DNA from: an uncultured Lachnospiraceae bacterium
GTDB taxonomy: Bacteria; Bacillota; Clostridia; Lachnospirales; Lachnospiraceae
Assembly (NCBI GenBank): GCA_910578605.1
Contig: CAJTQG010000044.1
Coordinates: 1 to 24,144 of the forward strand
Length of the DNA: 24,144 bases
Reading direction: 5' to 3'
Translations under genes and position numbers: made by a program
The notes under the pieces: model-generated
Database searches by the model: none
Seen by the model: the letters and a program-made list of their open reading frames with translations, nothing else
Told to the model about the DNA's origin: nothing
Part shown: one piece after another, positions 5,551-14,293 of the stretch
Layout: each line of letters begins with the position of its first letter
Position numbering within the stretch: the stretch's first letter is position 1

Positions 5551-6855
5551 ATGTATCATGAAATTGCAAAGCTTATATTATACAAGGATTTTAGTGAAGA
5601 CAGCATTCTGTACAGGCTGGGAGAAATTTTTCAAAAATACGAAACTGAAAAAAGCGCTGACGCTGAACTGGTAAAGGAACTTTATACACAGATAAACCGA
5701 CTTTTAGTTGTGGCAACCGATTATGGCTTTAACTATAATCTATGGCACAATTATCTCACATTTTACCTTATTACAAATGAAAATCCTTTTAGTATCACAT
5801 GTGAAAAAACAGGGGCAAAGGACGGCAGCGTAAACTATTTTGCCAAGAATGATTTCAAAGTATTCCACCGCTTATTTCATTTTGATTTTTCCTCTATCGA
5901 ACAAGATTTAGGTATAGATTGTTTTCAACTGATTTCTCATTATCAAGCGATCGGCAAGCCAGAGTTAATGTACAATAAAAATGTGAGCGAGAAAGTGATT
6001 GCCCTAAGCCAAAGCTTGGGAAATGCCAAAGATGAGAATGAATTTTTTGACCATATTACCCAGTTTTATTATCAATATGGTGTTGGAATGTTCGGATTAA
6101 ATAAAGCCTTCCGCATTAGAGAGACATCGGCAGACGGAATTGATTTTGCCGCCATCAACAATATGGAACAGGTAATGCTGAAGGATTTAATAGGCTATGA
6201 AATTCAAAAACAAAAATTAGTGGACAACACAAAAGCCTTTGTGGAGGGACGAAAAGCAAATAATGTTCTTTTATTTGGGGACAGCGGCACAGGAAAATCC
6301 ACAAGCATAAAAGCAATCGTCAATGAATATTATCCCCAGGGACTTCGCATGATTGAAATCTATAAACACCAATTTAAAGATTTGTCAAATATTATTGCAC
6401 GGATTAAAAATAGAAACTATCGTTTTATTATTTACATGGATGACTTATCTTTTGAAGAATTTGAAGTGGAATATAAATTTTTAAAGGCTGTCATTGAGGG
6501 AGGGGTGGAGACAAAGCCGGATAATATTTTAATTTATGCCACCTCCAACAGAAGACATTTAATAAAAGAAACATGGAATGACCGAAACGATATGGAGCAT
6601 GACAATGGTGTCCACCGCTCTGATACTATAGAGGAAAAACTCTCTTTAGTCAATCGCTTTGGCGTCACTATCTGCTACTCCAAGCCAAATCAAAAAGAAT
6701 ATTTTCATATTGTAACTGAGTTAGCCCACAGACAGGGAATACATATGTCAGACGAAGAATTGTGCAGGGAAGCAAATAAATGGGAATTATCCCACGGGGG
6801 AATCTCAGGACGCACCGCCCAGCAATTTATCAACTATCTAGAAGGGCTTCAGTAA
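5551..6855 (+). CDS. DUF815-family AAA ATPase
   Basis: A 434-residue cytoplasmic ATPase of the DUF815 type. The first 200 residues are a helical, family-specific region. The nucleotide-binding part then shows NNVLLFGDSGTGKS (Walker A, 243-250), FIIYMDDLSF (Walker B, 292-301) and the very characteristic YATSNRRHL (sensor I region, 329-337). These three motifs together identify the family, whose cellular role is not established; loading or remodelling of an unknown partner is possible. The start at 5551 has a perfect AGGAGG seven bases away; the longer frame from 5452 overlaps the leader hairpin and has no ribosome site. It is transcribed divergently from the ArsC-like gene. No terminator separates it from prfC, which has its own promoter. 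Confidence 0.9.
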   Translation: MYHEIAKLILYKDFSEDSILYRLGEIFQKYETEKSADAELVKELYTQINRLLVVATDYGFNYNLWHNYLTFYLITNENPFSITCEKTGAKDGSVNYFAKNDFKVFHRLFHFDFSSIEQDLGIDCFQLISHYQAIGKPELMYNKNVSEKVIALSQSLGNAKDENEFFDHITQFYYQYGVGMFGLNKAFRIRETSADGIDFAAINNMEQVMLKDLIGYEIQKQKLVDNTKAFVEGRKANNVLLFGDSGTGKSTSIKAIVNEYYPQGLRMIEIYKHQFKDLSNIIARIKNRNYRFIIYMDDLSFEEFEVEYKFLKAVIEGGVETKPDNILIYATSNRRHLIKETWNDRNDMEHDNGVHRSDTIEEKLSLVNRFGVTICYSKPNQKEYFHIVTELAHRQGIHMSDEELCREANKWELSHGGISGRTAQQFINYLEGLQ

Positions 6856-6875
6856 TTAAAAAATTTGTCAGTATA

Positions 6876-6904
6876 TTGAAAGTATTTTTTATCTGTGTTA
6901 TAAT
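6876..6904 (+). promoter_or_regulatory. Promoter of prfC
   Basis: TTGAAA (6876-6881), a 17-base spacer ending in TGT, and a perfect TATAAT (6899-6904): a strong extended -10 promoter starting 21 bases after the upstream stop codon. Transcription near 6911 gives a leader of about 70 bases. Confidence 0.75.
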
Positions 6905-6928
6905 GCCATGTAAACAAAATTAGTGTAC

Positions 6929-6960
6929 AACCCCCATAAGCGCAATGTTTTATGGGGGTT
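6929..6960 (+). other. Perfect 11-bp stem-loop in the prfC leader
   Basis: AACCCCCATAA (6929-6939) and TTATGGGGGTT (6950-6960) are exact complements around a 10-base loop. The prfC ribosome binding site (GGAGG, about 6966-6970) begins only six bases after the stem. There is no T-tract, so it is not a standard terminator; a role in mRNA stability or translation control is possible. Confidence 0.7.
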
Positions 6961-6981
6961 CTTATGGAGGGCAACTTTATT

Positions 6982-8592
6982 ATGGCTGAGGACAAAAAAA
7001 CAAAACAGGAAATCGAAAGACGCCGCACCTTTGCAATTATATCACATCCCGATGCAGGCAAAACTACATTAACAGAAAAGCTATTATTATATGGAGGAGC
7101 GATAAATACTGCCGGTTCTGTCAAGGGTAAAGCAAATTCCAAATATGCTGTATCCGATTGGATGGACATAGAAAAGGAGCGTGGAATTTCCGTCACCTCC
7201 TCCGCTCTTCAATTTAACTTTGACAACTACTGTATCAATATTTTGGATACGCCGGGGCATCAGGACTTTTCCGAGGATACGTACCGCACATTGATGGCAG
7301 CAGACTCCGCCGTTATGGTTATAGATGCCGCAAAAGGAGTTGAGGCACAGACCATCAAATTATTCAAAGTTTGCGTCATGCGCCATATTCCCATTTTCAC
7401 CTTTATCAATAAAATGGACCGTGAATCGAAAGATTTCTTTGAGCTGCTAGACGATATTGAAAACGTGCTTGGCATTAAGACTTGTCCTGTAAATTGGCCT
7501 ATTGGTTCCGGCAAGGAATTCAAGGGTGTGTATGAGCGGGACACAAAGAAAATTGCCACCTTCCGCTCTGTGGCAACAGGAGGCGCCAAGTCCGCCGCCG
7601 AGACAGATTACACAATGGACGATACAGAATTAAAAACTGTTATCGGTGACGTTTTGTACAATAAATTATCAGAAGAAATTGACTTGTTGGACGCTGCCAG
7701 CGAGGAGCTGGATATGGAGCTGGTTTCCAAAGGAGAATTAACACCTGTGTTTTTCGGTTCCGCACTTCAGACCTTCGGTGTGGAAACCTTTTTAAAGCAT
7801 TTCCTTTCTATGACCACCTCCCCTCTGCCAAGAATATCCGACAAGGGTGAAATCTCACCTATTGATGAGCCATTCTCCGCCTTTATTTTCAAAATTCAGG
7901 CAAATATGAACAAGGCACACAGAGACAGAATTGCCTTTATGCGCATCTGCTCCGGCCGCTATGAGAACGGTATGGAAATTTTTCATGTGCAGAGCAAAAG
8001 AAAATTGAAGCTAGCTCAGCCCCAACAAATATTAGCCGGAGACAGAAAGGGAATTGACGAGGCATATGCGGGGGATGTCATTGGGGTATTTGACCCTGAG
8101 CTGTTTTCTATTGGTGACACATTGACAATACCCGGCAAGAAATTTTCCTACGAGGGCATCCCTACCTTTGCTCCAGAACATTTTTGCCGTATTACCCAAT
8201 CCAATACAATGAAGCGCAAGCAGTTTGTAAAGGGCATTACTCAATTTGCCCAGGAGGGGGCTATCCAAATTTTTCAAGAGTACACTGCAGGCATGTCCGA
8301 AATCATTGTGGGTGTAGTTGGCGTTCTCCAGTTTGAAGTATTAAAATATCGCCTAGAAAATGAATACGGCTGTGATATACGCTTAGAACCCCTGCCTTTT
8401 GAATATATTCGATGGATTGAGAATTACCAGGAGGTTGATTTGTCTAAATTAAAACATACCGGCAATGTAAAGATAGTAAAGGACATGAAAGAACGCCCTC
8501 TTCTTTTATTTGTATATGAGTGGATGGTACAAAAAACAATAGATGATAATAAAGACCTCCATTTAAAACTGGTAGAATTTCAGAAAAACTAG
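6982..8592 (+). CDS. prfC: Peptide chain release factor 3 (RF3)
   Basis: A 536-residue translational GTPase that recycles class-I release factors from the ribosome after termination. GTP-binding motifs are P-loop SHPDAGKT (21-28), switch I region KERGISVTSSALQF (66-78), DTPGH (89-93) and NKMD (143-146). RGISVTSS, the GxxHQDFSEDTYRTL stretch and the length distinguish RF3 from EF-G and from TetM-type ribosome protection proteins. The elongation-factor-like domains II and III follow, with an RF3-type C-terminus ending near WMVQKTIDDN. The start at 6982 is chosen because GGAGG lies about 11 bases upstream and MAEDKKTKQEIERRRTFAI matches RF3 N-termini; ATGs at 6952 and 6964 lie in or against the leader hairpin. 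It is monocistronic and convergent with the fatty-acid operon. Confidence 0.95.
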   Translation: MAEDKKTKQEIERRRTFAIISHPDAGKTTLTEKLLLYGGAINTAGSVKGKANSKYAVSDWMDIEKERGISVTSSALQFNFDNYCINILDTPGHQDFSEDTYRTLMAADSAVMVIDAAKGVEAQTIKLFKVCVMRHIPIFTFINKMDRESKDFFELLDDIENVLGIKTCPVNWPIGSGKEFKGVYERDTKKIATFRSVATGGAKSAAETDYTMDDTELKTVIGDVLYNKLSEEIDLLDAASEELDMELVSKGELTPVFFGSALQTFGVETFLKHFLSMTTSPLPRISDKGEISPIDEPFSAFIFKIQANMNKAHRDRIAFMRICSGRYENGMEIFHVQSKRKLKLAQPQQILAGDRKGIDEAYAGDVIGVFDPELFSIGDTLTIPGKKFSYEGIPTFAPEHFCRITQSNTMKRKQFVKGITQFAQEGAIQIFQEYTAGMSEIIVGVVGVLQFEVLKYRLENEYGCDIRLEPLPFEYIRWIENYQEVDLSKLKHTGNVKIVKDMKERPLLLFVYEWMVQKTIDDNKDLHLKLVEFQKN

Positions 8593-8766
8593 TATATTGT
8601 AAGAATTCATCAGAGCACTAAGGATAGATTAGATAGTACACTAACACTAAATTGACGCAAAGACAGTAATATACATGTTTATCAGATTTTATATATGGCA
8701 ACAGTGAAGAGCATACACTCCCCATATATCACCACTGCAAAAAAAATGTCCAAAGATATATAAAAA
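8593..8766. other. Convergent spacer with an inverted repeat
   Basis: Between prfC and the fatty-acid operon terminator there is no gene. The only structure seen is ATATATGG (8691-8698) with CCATATAT (8722-8729) and inner GTG/CAC pairing, which may be the 3' end structure of the prfC transcript. No T-tract follows it, so termination of prfC is not explained by it alone. Confidence 0.3.
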
Positions 8767-8806
8767 AGAGGTTGTCGGTAAAAACTTTTCATTTCCCACA
8801 ACCTCT
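8767..8806 (-). terminator. Terminator of the fatty-acid synthesis operon
   Basis: The minus strand reads AGAGGTTGT(GGG), a loop, then (CCG)ACAACCTCT followed directly by TTTTTTA (8766-8761). The stem is at least nine perfect pairs. On the plus strand the same stem is followed only by CTTTG, so it is at best a weak terminator for prfC. Confidence 0.9.
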
Positions 8807-8875
8807 CTTTGATTCAAATATTAAATAAAGTTATCATTTTTTATATGATTTTGAATTCTTATCAAAACCAATCGC

Positions 8876-10648
8876 CTAGAAATCCCGGAATCTATCATAT
8901 CTTTCTGCAGTAATCTCCAAGACGCTCTTATCTTTATATTTTGCTAAAAATTCCTTCATATAGCTTTTCATATAGCCTGCAATATCTTTCAAATTGTCCT
9001 CACTGGCAGGCTGAGGCTCTGGTATAATCTTTTCAATAATATGCAAATCCAGCAAATCTTGGGAAGTAATCTTCATTACCTCTGAGGCCTGGGAAGCTCT
9101 CTTGCTGTCCTTCCACAAAATGGAGGCAAATCCTTCCGGTGAGAGAATGGAATAGGTTGCATTTTCTAACATCCACACTTCATTGGCTACTGCCATGGCA
9201 AGAGCGCCGCCGCTTCCTCCCTCTCCAATGTCAATACTTAAAATAGGCACTTTCAAGTCTGACATCTCAAATAAATTGCGGGCGATTGCCTCTCCCTGGC
9301 CTCTCTCCTCCGCCTCAATTCCGCAAAAAGCTCCCGGCGTATCTACAAAACATATAATAGGGCGATGGAATTTTTCTGCCTGTTTCATCAGACGCAGCGC
9401 CTTGCGGTATCCTTCCGGATACGGCATTCCAAAGTTCCGCAAAATATTTTCTTTTGTATTTTTGCCCTTCTGCTGACCGATTACTGTCACAGGCATTCCG
9501 CCAAGTGTGGCAATTCCCCCTACAATGGAGCCGTCGTCACGAAACGCTCTGTCGCCGTGAAGCTCTATAAAATCTTTAAAGATTGCCTGAATATAGTCTA
9601 AGCTGGTAAGGCGATTTGCCGCCCTGGAAGTCATAACCTTCTCCCAGGCTCCCATTGCCTGTCTGCTCTTTAAAGGAATATCCCTGATTGCTTTATTTTT
9701 CTCAATGTAATGCTTGTAGGTGTTTATCTTGTCTGGATGATTGGTGTGCATATGGATAATCTCACTGAGTACCTCCTTCAGCTCACCTCTCTTTACAATA
9801 CCATCAATCAAGCCCTTTTCCAACAAAAACTCCGAACGCTGAAAGCCCTCAGGAAGCTTCTGTCCGATTGTCTGCTCAATCACTCTTGGACCGGCAAAGC
9901 CAATCAGTGCCCCTGGCTCCGCCAAAATAATATCTCCAAGCATGGCAAAGCTGGCAGTCACCCCTCCTGTAGTAGGGTCCGTCAGTACAGACACATACAA
10001 GCCCCCCGCCTCACTGTGCTTTTTCAAAGCGGCAGCAGTCTTGGCCATCTGCATTAAGGATACAATTCCCTCCTGCATTCTAGCTCCGCCAGAGCAGGCA
10101 AATATCACAACGGGAAGCTTATCCTCTGTCGCCTTCTCCACCATGCGGGCAATCTTCTCACCTACTGCCTCCCCCATACTTCCCATAAGAAAACGGGAAT
10201 CACAAACTGCCAACGCCAAGCTTTGATTGTGAATTTTGGCAAGCCCTGTCACCACTGCTTCCTGCAAGCCTGTTTTCTCCCTCTGTGCCTTTAATTTTTC
10301 TTCATACTTGGGAAATTTCAGAGGATTCATAGTCGCTAAATCCCCATTCCACTCCTGAAAGCTTCCTGCATCCACAATCATCTCTATTCTTTGTCTAGCA
10401 CCAAGGCGAAGATTATATCCGCATTTAGGGCATACATGATTATTTTTCTCCAAATCCTCTGTGTAGATAGTCTGGGCACAATTCCCACATTTCACAAACA
10501 TACCCTCTGGAACGGCAGGAGTCTCCTCCTCCTTCATAGTCGGCATAGTTTTCTTCAGCACAGTGGAGACCGTTTCCATCTCCGAAACAACTGCATTTCT
10601 CTCTATGGAAATATAGGTGGTCTTCTTAAACATTTCTTTTAATGACAT
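8876..10648 (-). CDS. accDA: Fused acetyl-CoA carboxylase carboxyltransferase, beta-alpha (AccD-AccA)
   Basis: A 590-residue single polypeptide joining both carboxyltransferase subunits, which transfer CO2 from carboxybiotin to acetyl-CoA to make malonyl-CoA. Residues about 50-300 are AccD: a zinc ribbon (Cys54, Cys57, Cys73, Cys76) then the crotonase-like core with CSGGARMQEG and DPTTGGVTASFAMLGD. Residues about 305-590 are AccA, starting near MTSRAANRLTSLDYI with ELHGDRAF, TPGAFCGIEAEERGQGEAIA and GEGGSGGALA. Separate AccD and AccA total about 600 residues, so little is lost; the frame is continuous with no stop or shift. The start at 10648 (MSLKEMFKK) fits AccD N-termini and has GAGGAA upstream; an ATG at 10660 is possible. 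It is the last gene of the operon, preceded by a structured spacer and followed by a terminator. Confidence 0.95.
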   Translation of the reverse strand: MSLKEMFKKTTYISIERNAVVSEMETVSTVLKKTMPTMKEEETPAVPEGMFVKCGNCAQTIYTEDLEKNNHVCPKCGYNLRLGARQRIEMIVDAGSFQEWNGDLATMNPLKFPKYEEKLKAQREKTGLQEAVVTGLAKIHNQSLALAVCDSRFLMGSMGEAVGEKIARMVEKATEDKLPVVIFACSGGARMQEGIVSLMQMAKTAAALKKHSEAGGLYVSVLTDPTTGGVTASFAMLGDIILAEPGALIGFAGPRVIEQTIGQKLPEGFQRSEFLLEKGLIDGIVKRGELKEVLSEIIHMHTNHPDKINTYKHYIEKNKAIRDIPLKSRQAMGAWEKVMTSRAANRLTSLDYIQAIFKDFIELHGDRAFRDDGSIVGGIATLGGMPVTVIGQQKGKNTKENILRNFGMPYPEGYRKALRLMKQAEKFHRPIICFVDTPGAFCGIEAEERGQGEAIARNLFEMSDLKVPILSIDIGEGGSGGALAMAVANEVWMLENATYSILSPEGFASILWKDSKRASQASEVMKITSQDLLDLHIIEKIIPEPQPASEDNLKDIAGYMKSYMKEFLAKYKDKSVLEITAERYDRFRDF

Positions 10649-10664
10649 GCTCTTCCTCATTTCC

Positions 10665-10714
10665 GCGCTGCTTTTTGCGCAAATCAGGCTTGTGGAGGCA
10701 GCGCATACACAAGC
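10665..10714 (-). promoter_or_regulatory. Predicted H-type pseudoknot in the accC-accDA spacer
   Basis: On the minus strand four 7-base arms occur in the order GCTTGTG (10714-10708), GCGCTGC (10704-10698), CACAAGC (10694-10688), GCAGCGC (10671-10665). Arms 1/3 and 2/4 are exact complements, giving two interlocked stems with loops of 3, 3 and 16 bases. The last arm ends 17 bases before the chosen accDA start, against its ribosome binding site. Either a pseudoknot or two mutually exclusive hairpins could form. Confidence 0.55.
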
Positions 10715-10742
10715 TTGAAAATACCTTCACTGTTCCAATTCC

Positions 10743-12086
10743 CTACAGGTTATATTCATCCTGTATAAAATGGGTGTTGATATCTCCGCTGATAAACCGA
10801 TTGTTTCCTAATATATCAAACTGAAAATCAATATTGGTGTCCACGCCCTCGATTACCAATTCTCCTAAGGCACACTGCATTTTATTAATTGCACGAAAAC
10901 GGTCTTTATCATGCACAATCAACTTTAATATCATAGAATCATAGTTGGAGGGAATCTTATAGCCATTATAAATTGCCGTATCAATCCGCACTCCCTTTCC
11001 TCCTGGCAGATGAATATTTTCAATCACCCCAGGGCATGGACGAAAGTTTTTAGATGGATTTTCCGCATTGATGCGGCACTCAATAGCATGGCCTGTCACT
11101 CTTATATTCTCTTGCTTCACTGACAGATTTTCTCCCTCCGCAATGCGAATTTGCTCCTGAATCAAATCTAATCCGGTTACCATCTCCGTTACCGGATGCT
11201 CCACCTGTATTCTTGTATTCATCTCCATAAAATAAAAATCACCGTTCTTATCTAGAAGAAACTCAATTGTACCGGCACTCTCATAGCCTACTGCCTTGGC
11301 AGCTCGAATCGCCACCTCACCCATTTTTTGACGAAGCTCCTTGGAAATTACACTGCAGGGAGATTCCTCGATTACCTTCTGGTGGTTTCTCTGTATGGAG
11401 CAATCCCTCTCTCCTAAATGTACTACATTTCCGTGTTTGTCCGCCAAAATTTGAAATTCCACATGTCTTGGGCTGACAATATACTTTTCAATATACATAG
11501 TGTCATCTGCAAACGCATTAATGGATTCCCTCTGGGCAATAAGAAAATTCGTCTCAAAATCTTCACTTTTTTCTACGATGCGCATTCCCTTGCCGCCTCC
11601 GCCTGAGGATGCCTTAACAATGACAGGATACCCCATCTCGTCCGCAATTTTCTTGCCTTCCTTCGGGTCATACACTGGCTCTTTTGTACCCGGCACAACC
11701 GGCACTCCTGCATCCATCATAGTAGCCCTGGCCTCAGACTTATTTCCCATTCTATGTATAATCTCAGCGGATGGACCGATAAAGGCAATCTTACATTTCT
11801 CACACATCTCTACAAATTTGCTGTTCTCCGACAAAAAACCAAAGCCGGGATGTATGGCCTCCGCCTTTGTGGCAGTAGTGGCGCTCAAAATTCTCTCCAT
11901 ATTCAAATAGCTGTCTGCCGAATTAGCAGGACCAATACAGATTGCTTCATCTGCCAGCTGGGTGTGAAGAGCATCTGCATCCGCCTGGGAATACACTGCC
12001 ACCGTCTGGATCCCCATCTCCCTACAGGCACGTATAATGCGCACTGCTATTTCTCCTCGATTGGCAATTAAAATTTTTTTAAACAT
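10743..12086 (-). CDS. accC: Biotin carboxylase subunit of acetyl-CoA carboxylase
   Basis: A 447-residue ATP-grasp enzyme that carboxylates the biotin on AccB using bicarbonate and ATP; length and sequence match AccC throughout. The N-terminal domain starts FKKILIANRGEIAVRIIRA. The glycine-rich ATP-binding loop KASSGGGGKGMRIV lies around residues 158-171, and the catalytic MNTRIQVEHPVTEMVTG block lies near 290. The C-terminal domain keeps GHAIECRINAE. The start at 12086 follows AAGAGG about eight bases upstream. It lies 12 bases after fabZ and 94 bases before accDA, in the same operon. Confidence 0.97.
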   Translation of the reverse strand: MFKKILIANRGEIAVRIIRACREMGIQTVAVYSQADADALHTQLADEAICIGPANSADSYLNMERILSATTATKAEAIHPGFGFLSENSKFVEMCEKCKIAFIGPSAEIIHRMGNKSEARATMMDAGVPVVPGTKEPVYDPKEGKKIADEMGYPVIVKASSGGGGKGMRIVEKSEDFETNFLIAQRESINAFADDTMYIEKYIVSPRHVEFQILADKHGNVVHLGERDCSIQRNHQKVIEESPCSVISKELRQKMGEVAIRAAKAVGYESAGTIEFLLDKNGDFYFMEMNTRIQVEHPVTEMVTGLDLIQEQIRIAEGENLSVKQENIRVTGHAIECRINAENPSKNFRPCPGVIENIHLPGGKGVRIDTAIYNGYKIPSNYDSMILKLIVHDKDRFRAINKMQCALGELVIEGVDTNIDFQFDILGNNRFISGDINTHFIQDEYNL

Positions 12087-12098
12087 ACTTCAGACCTC

Positions 12099-12527
12099 TT
12101 ATTCCTGACCTACCGCAAATGTCAGCTCCGCCATAACAGCCACTTTTCCGTCCACAGTAGCTTTTGCTTTGCCAATGCCGATTGGTCCTTTTGATTTAAT
12201 AATTTCACATTCTAATTTTAACACATCTCCCGGCACTACTTTTTTCTTAAATTTAGCTGAATTCACTGCGCCAAAATAAGCCGTTTTTCCTTTATTTTCC
12301 TCCTTGCTTAAAATGGCAACCGCGCCAACTTGGGCTAATGCTTCCACAATCAGCACTCCTGGCATAACCGGTTCCTGTGGAAAATGACCGCGGAAAAAAT
12401 ATTCGTCAAAGGACACTGCTTTGTATCCAACAGCTCCCACCCCCGGGGTCAGCTCCTCAATTTTATCAATTAATAAAAATGGGTGTCTGTGAGGAATAAT
12501 CTCCTCAATTTCTTTTATACCTAACAT
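12099..12527 (-). CDS. fabZ: 3-hydroxyacyl-ACP dehydratase
   Basis: A 142-residue hot-dog-fold enzyme that removes water from 3-hydroxyacyl-ACP in the elongation cycle. The start of the protein carries HRHPFLLIDKI, and the active site block FFRGHFPQEPVMPGVL holds catalytic His48, with Glu62 in VEALAQ. It is of FabZ rather than FabA type by size and motif. AAAGGA precedes the ATG at 12527. It sits between accB and accC, a gene order common in clostridial fatty-acid clusters. How this organism makes unsaturated fatty acids is not shown by the window. Confidence 0.96.
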   Translation of the reverse strand: MLGIKEIEEIIPHRHPFLLIDKIEELTPGVGAVGYKAVSFDEYFFRGHFPQEPVMPGVLIVEALAQVGAVAILSKEENKGKTAYFGAVNSAKFKKKVVPGDVLKLECEIIKSKGPIGIGKAKATVDGKVAVMAELTFAVGQE

Positions 12528-12556
12528 ATTTTCTATTTCCTTTACTGTTCTGTTTT

Positions 12557-13033
12557 CTATTTTATCACAAATAAGGGCTGCCCATACTCAACCACTTCCT
12601 CGTTATTCACAAGGACTTCTACTACAGTACCGTCAAATTCACTTTCAATATCATTCATTAGCTTCATTGCCTCCACAATACCAAGCACCTGTCCCTTTTT
12701 CACGGTATCCCCAACAGCTACATAGGGAGCATCCTCCGGTGACGGCGATGCATAGAAGGTTCCAACCAACGGGCACTTCACTATATTTCCATCTACAGGC
12801 TGCTTTGTGGCCGCTGCCATTGTCTCCTGGCGTGGGACTGGAACATTCACTGCTATTTGGGGCGCTGGCAGGCCGCCCTCATTGATGCCATATTGTACTG
12901 TTCCCTTGCGCACATCACTGACATGCACATCCTTGCTGATATTGATTTTAAAATCTCCATCCTTCATTTTAAAATTATTTACATTAGAATCGGAAACTGT
13001 CTGAATCAACTGTATAATTTCTTTAAATTCCAT
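12557..13033 (-). CDS. accB: Biotin carboxyl carrier protein (BCCP)
   Basis: A 158-residue carrier that holds the biotin swinging arm of acetyl-CoA carboxylase. The C-terminal biotinyl domain (about residues 83-158) contains PLVGTFYASPSPEDAPYV, including the BCCP 'thumb' region, and EAMKLMN with biotinylated Lys124. The N-terminal 50 residues are the conserved helix-strand cap (FKEIIQLIQTVSDSN), joined to the biotinyl domain by a Pro/Ala-rich linker. A ribosome site (AAAGGTGAGG) stands before the ATG at 13033. It lies 18 bases after fabF and 29 bases before fabZ. Confidence 0.96.
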   Translation of the reverse strand: MEFKEIIQLIQTVSDSNVNNFKMKDGDFKINISKDVHVSDVRKGTVQYGINEGGLPAPQIAVNVPVPRQETMAAATKQPVDGNIVKCPLVGTFYASPSPEDAPYVAVGDTVKKGQVLGIVEAMKLMNDIESEFDGTVVEVLVNNEEVVEYGQPLFVIK

Positions 13034-13051
13034 GATTTTCCCTCACCTTTC

Positions 13052-14293
13052 TTAATTTTCCTTAAACTTCTTTAAAATCAAGGTTGCATTATGTCCGCCA
13101 AAGCCTAAGGAATTGCTCAATGCATACTCTACATCCATGTGCACACCCTCACCTTTTACATAATCTAAATCCAATTCCTCCTCCGACTCTACAAGTCCCA
13201 CTGTAGGATGAACGTATCCCTCCTGTATTGTCTTAATACAAGTGATGCACTCTACCGCCCCTGCTGCGCCAAGTAAATGGCCAATCATAGATTTGGTAGA
13301 ATTGATTTTCATATCATAAGCATGTTTGCCAAAAGCCTGCTTAATCGCTCTCGTTTCAAATAAATCATTATGATGTGTGCTGGTGCCATGTGCATTGATA
13401 TACATAATATCCTCCGGCGCCACCTGTGCGTCAGCCATGGCAAGCTCCATAGCCTTTGTTGCCCCTGCGCCGTCCTCCGCCGGTGAAGTAATGTGAAAGG
13501 CATCGCTGGTTGCACCATAACCTGCCACTTCGGCGTATATCTTTGCCCCTCTCGCCTTGGCATGCTCCAAAGATTCCAAAACAACCACACCGGCGCCTTC
13601 TCCCATAACAAATCCATCCCTGTTCTTGTCAAAAGGACGGCAGGCCACCTTCGGGTCTTCCTGATTGCTCAGGGCTGTCAAAGCTACAAAACCACCGATA
13701 CCAATTGGACATACGGCAGCCTCTGTTCCCCCTGCCAGCATTACATCCGCATCCCCGCACTGAATCGTGCGCATTGCCTCACCGATAGAATGGGTTCCTG
13801 TTGCACATGCTGTCACAATATTGATGGATTTTCCTTTTAAGCCAAACTGAATGGACACATTTCCGGCTGCCATATTGGTAATCATGAGAGGAACAAGCAG
13901 AGGTGCAATTCTGTTTGGCCCCTTTTCCAATAATTTCTTGTGCTCTCTCTCTAATGCCTGCAGACTTCCTGTGCCAGAGCCAATGGACACTCCCACTCGG
14001 TAAGCATCCTCCTTCTCCATATCCAAACCTGCATCTTCTATGGCTTCCTTGGAGGCTACCACTGCATACTGACAAAATTTTTCCATCCTCTTTGCTGTCT
14101 TGGCATCCATATATGCCTTGGGATCAAAATTCTTCACTTCTCCCGCAACCTTTGCCTTAAACTCACTGGCATCAAAGGCAGAGATTGTATCAATTCCCAC
14201 CTTATTTTCCTTAATACTGTTCCAAAATTCATCTACACTGTTTCCTATGGGTGTGACAGCTCCTAATCCTGTAACAACTACTCTTTTCTTCAT
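13052..14293 (-). CDS. fabF: 3-oxoacyl-ACP synthase II
   Basis: A 413-residue condensing enzyme that extends acyl-ACP with malonyl-ACP. The Cys-His-His triad and Lys are all present: VTACATGTHS with Cys163, NAHGTSTHHND with His302, and STKSMIGHLLGAAG with Lys334 and His339, at nearly the same positions as in E. coli FabF. The C-terminus has the usual SNSLGFGGHNATL. The start at 14293 (MKKRVVVTGLG) is chosen because GGAGAG lies about nine bases upstream and it gives the normal family length; the frame is open back to 14377 but that extension is not FabF-like. It follows fabG after a 103-base spacer. Confidence 0.97.
   Translation of the reverse strand: MKKRVVVTGLGAVTPIGNSVDEFWNSIKENKVGIDTISAFDASEFKAKVAGEVKNFDPKAYMDAKTAKRMEKFCQYAVVASKEAIEDAGLDMEKEDAYRVGVSIGSGTGSLQALEREHKKLLEKGPNRIAPLLVPLMITNMAAGNVSIQFGLKGKSINIVTACATGTHSIGEAMRTIQCGDADVMLAGGTEAAVCPIGIGGFVALTALSNQEDPKVACRPFDKNRDGFVMGEGAGVVVLESLEHAKARGAKIYAEVAGYGATSDAFHITSPAEDGAGATKAMELAMADAQVAPEDIMYINAHGTSTHHNDLFETRAIKQAFGKHAYDMKINSTKSMIGHLLGAAGAVECITCIKTIQEGYVHPTVGLVESEEELDLDYVKGEGVHMDVEYALSNSLGFGGHNATLILKKFKEN

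Noticed and set aside
6929..6960. Stem-loop as a terminator for the DUF815 gene
   Set aside because: Neither strand has a T-tract after the stem, and it lies downstream of the prfC promoter, inside the prfC leader.
6849..7196. Minus-strand 115-residue frame over the start of prfC
   Set aside because: It is the complement of the RF3 GTPase domain, runs through the prfC promoter and has no ribosome site.
6982..8592. Tetracycline resistance (TetM-type) ribosome protection protein
   Set aside because: RGISVTSS, HQDFSEDTYRTL and a length of about 536 residues match RF3; TetM-type proteins are about 640 residues and resemble EF-G more closely.
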